Positions 61,805-64,000 of a stretch of 64,000 nt of DNA are shown here, piece after piece; position 1 is the first letter of the stretch; each line of letters opens with the position of its first letter. A program made the translations under genes and the position numbers. The notes under the pieces were generated by a model. The model made no database searches. It saw nothing but the letters and a program-made list of their open reading frames with translations, and had not been told where the DNA came from. Source of the stretch: Medicago truncatula (lineage: Eukaryota > Streptophyta > Magnoliopsida > Fabales > Fabaceae); NCBI RefSeq assembly GCF_003473485.1, contig NC_053042.1:51423762-51487761 (forward strand), written 5' to 3'.

Positions 61805-62481
61805 TCATCAACACTTTTCTCGAAGGTGTAATTGTAAGGTGAGAGTGTCTCTCTTCATAAAAAAAATTCAACTTTATCTCTTTTGAGCCAATATACTCTC
61901 TCATGCCCATGATTATTGGATTTCGTCTTTTGGTAATTTCGTGGGTGATTCAAATGAATAAATTATGATATTATATTATGTTTTTATATTTGGTTTAAGT
62001 TATTCTTAGTAAATAGACTTCTAAAATGACTAATGTCATTCTTTATTAATTCTGAGTTAAAATTCATTTTGATAATTCACAATTTTTCTATAGACTAATT
62101 TTAGTCTTGACAAAAATAAAACTCAAAGCGGATCCTAACATTTTCATACAAGAGACAAATTAGTTTTTATGTTATAGTGAATTGTTGCTAGTATAAAATG
62201 ACGGACTATTTTTGATTTTAGGTTTGTCAGAAACTAAATTGGTTTGCACGAAATTATAAAGGACTAAAATGAGTTTCACTCTAATTGTTTTCATCCGATC
62301 TTTTTTAGAATTCAATGTGGGACTTGGAGTTTTTTCCAGTAGTTAGATCCATAAAAAAAAAAAAAAAAAAAAAATCAAGTTAATTTTACTTGGTTTGTGA
62401 TTCACTGTGCTTTATTATCCTTAATTTTCCATTTAATTAAACATCTAACCGATATGATTAGTTCTATTTTTTTTTATGCAG

Positions 62482-62591
62482 ATAAAATAAACACATCGAG
62501 AATTATTGTTGATACAGTCGTGTTGTTGCTGCTGATTTTGTCGTTGCGTCTTTTAACAATTATATTTGTGTTTGTTTTAGCGTATTTGTAA
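62482..62591 (+). pseudogene. Relic transmembrane exon of gene I
   Basis: An acceptor-like TTTTTATGCAG leads into DKINTSRIIVDTVVLLLLIL and a longer hydrophobic stretch ending VFVLAYL, stop. It is in the place of the CRK exon 2 but now lies after the gene's stop. Confidence 0.55.
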
Positions 62592-62779
62592 TAAGTACAA
62601 CTGTGTCATTAAGAGTGTTGTTGTATATGGTGCAACAAGTTTATACTTGAGTGGGTAATAATTTGATGAGGCAATTTCTCACTTATATAGTCAACTACAG
62701 ATCAAGTAAATTAGCCACGGTTCATCCTTGGTTGGGTAACTATCGTTGTTTCATCGGATATTGGTTGTCACGCACAACA

Positions 62780-63030
62780 ACTTTTTGACGCGCATGCTTT
62801 TAGGAAGGAAATTCACTCTTGTTTTCAGGTGGTGTGGCTGACATGTCTTTAGGTCATTGGAAGGAGAGGAACTCGAGAATTTTCAACGACAACATGTCTT
62901 CTAAGGATCAACTTCTCGCTAGTATTAAGTTTCATTCTTGATGGTGGCTAAAGATGCATAAACTGGGTTTCGCTTTTGATTATTATTATTGGTGGTCTAT
63001 GGCGTCTCTTTGTAAAGATTACATCATTTT
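62780..63030 (+). pseudogene. C-terminal tail of a LINE reverse transcriptase, unit 2 copy
   Basis: The frame gives LGHWKERNSRIFNDNMSSKD, a stop where Trp is expected, then WWLKMHKLGFAFDY. WKERN...RIF is the usual wording near the end of plant LINE reverse transcriptases. Same remnant as 57190-57470. Confidence 0.7.
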
Positions 63031-63189
63031 GTAATTGTGGTTTCTGTCTTTAGCGTGTTTGTTGCTTTGACGTTGTACACAGTTATCCGTTAGGCGCATC
63101 TTGTGCTTAACTCGTTTGGTTTTTAATATATTTTGCATTTAGCTTCTTAAAAAAAAAAATTTACTTGATTCTGAATTTTAAGATAGATG

Positions 63190-63605
63190 GGTGGTATCTT
63201 GGGCCTTGGTGGTAACGCATTATCTAACTCAACATCATCATCGGTATGTTTTGACCAAGTACTTTCATTCTTTTTTTCCAACGTTTGTTTAAACCTCTTC
63301 AGAAGTATTAAGATTTTTATGTCTCTCATGGAAGTTTCTGAGACTTCCAGCTCCAATTCCAACCCTTTGATTCTTCAAACACAACATATCTACTTACTAT
63401 ATATCATCTTCTTGTCTTAAGGATCGTACAACTTATAAGCTTTACATTCATCATGCATGCTAAGATGAACATACTTGATGTTTTTTTTCGCATCTTGCTT
63501 CCTTTTCTGAACATCTAACACATGAACATATGTCAAACATCCAAAATTTCTGAAATGATGTACAAAGGGTTCCCAACCACTTTCATTCTTTTTCTTCTTT
63601 GATTA
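63190..63605 (-). pseudogene. Ty1/copia integrase remnant, unit 2 copy
   Basis: Minus-strand translation includes WEPFVHHFRNFGCLTYVHV and KAYKLYDP, both conserved in the region downstream of the copia integrase catalytic core, with stops between. Positions 63147-63362 also give an open 71-codon frame of no recognised identity in the same remnant. Confidence 0.75.
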
Positions 63606-63620
63606 TGGATTAATGATGAG

Positions 63621-64000
63621 TAAACAGCATTTTTTACATGAAATGGAGGGAACTTATCAAGCATTTTTTAGGTGGTTTAAAACTCTTGTCATCTATGAAA
63701 TGTAGTAGTTAGTTTATTTTAGTCTATAAATAATAATCTCATAACTCCATGCAAGAGAGTTTATTTCCATTCAGAAAACTACGCCTACTAGATAACACAT
63801 ATGTCCTCGTAGAATAAACATCTTACTGCAACGTTGAAACGAACTATGTATGCGACTCAAACTCATCCTTATTTATTAATTTTGTTAGGTCTGCAGCAAT
63901 TTAACCTAACAAATTCCGTCTAAAAAAAAATGCATCGCACCAATTTCATTCCTATCCTCTTGCCTGTTTTTTTAAGGAAATATTTTCTACACTTATTTGA
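63621..64000. other. Right window end, no gene seen
   Basis: AT-rich. No reading frame or repeat could be assigned. Confidence 0.4.

Larger units (their letters stand above)
59600..63620 (+). repeat. Direct duplication, unit 2 (contains gene I)
   Basis: Colinear with 52640-58735 without the four later insertions, so it shows the older arrangement. Confidence 0.85.

Overview
This window is plant nuclear DNA. It is AT-rich, with spliced genes carrying GT-AG introns, TG...CA LTR retrotransposons, MITEs and tRNA-derived SINEs. The repeat families and gene types suggest a legume, probably Medicago or a close relative; this is an inference, because no species marker is present. The window is a cluster of cysteine-rich receptor-like kinase (CRK, DUF26/Gnk2-domain) genes and derived secreted DUF26 proteins, broken up by transposable elements.

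Layout. (1) Positions 1-15821 hold three near-identical minus-strand CRKs: A (94-2227, last two exons outside the window), B (4782-7832, premature stop in exon 1) and C (12795-15821, intact, 653 codons). A 3.2-kb solo LTR lies between B and C. (2) Positions 16000-30600 are mostly mobile DNA: an inverted-repeat element with a LINE RNase H tail inside it, a decayed Ty1/copia element (18242-26390) with another solo LTR in its RNase H region, a SINE, nested MITEs, a GA microsatellite and a broken CRK exon. (3) Positions 30687-33690 hold CRK D (minus, intact, 671 codons), followed by another CRK exon remnant. (4) Positions 37226-49129 hold two plus-strand CRKs: E is a pseudogene (MITE in the signal peptide, 11-bp deletion, solo LTR in intron 1), and F is intact (655 codons). 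(5) Positions 50878-63620 hold three plus-strand DUF26 genes without kinase, G, H and I. H and I lie in a ~4-kb direct duplication that carries the same LINE and copia remnants.

The intact CRKs share one plan of seven exons: signal peptide plus two DUF26 domains, transmembrane segment, then a Ser/Thr kinase over exons 3-7. The three intact genes (C, D, F) each sum to a multiple of three. CRKs of this family act at the plasma membrane, with an apoplastic DUF26 ectodomain and a cytoplasmic kinase, and are linked to immune and oxidative signalling; the ligands are largely unknown. Nothing here is an obviously new molecular system. The interest lies in how the array is evolving: paired cysteine losses in the ectodomain, exon mosaicism, repeated conversion of receptors to kinase-less secreted proteins, a possible MITE-supplied TATA box, and a foldback element carrying stem-loop tandem repeats.
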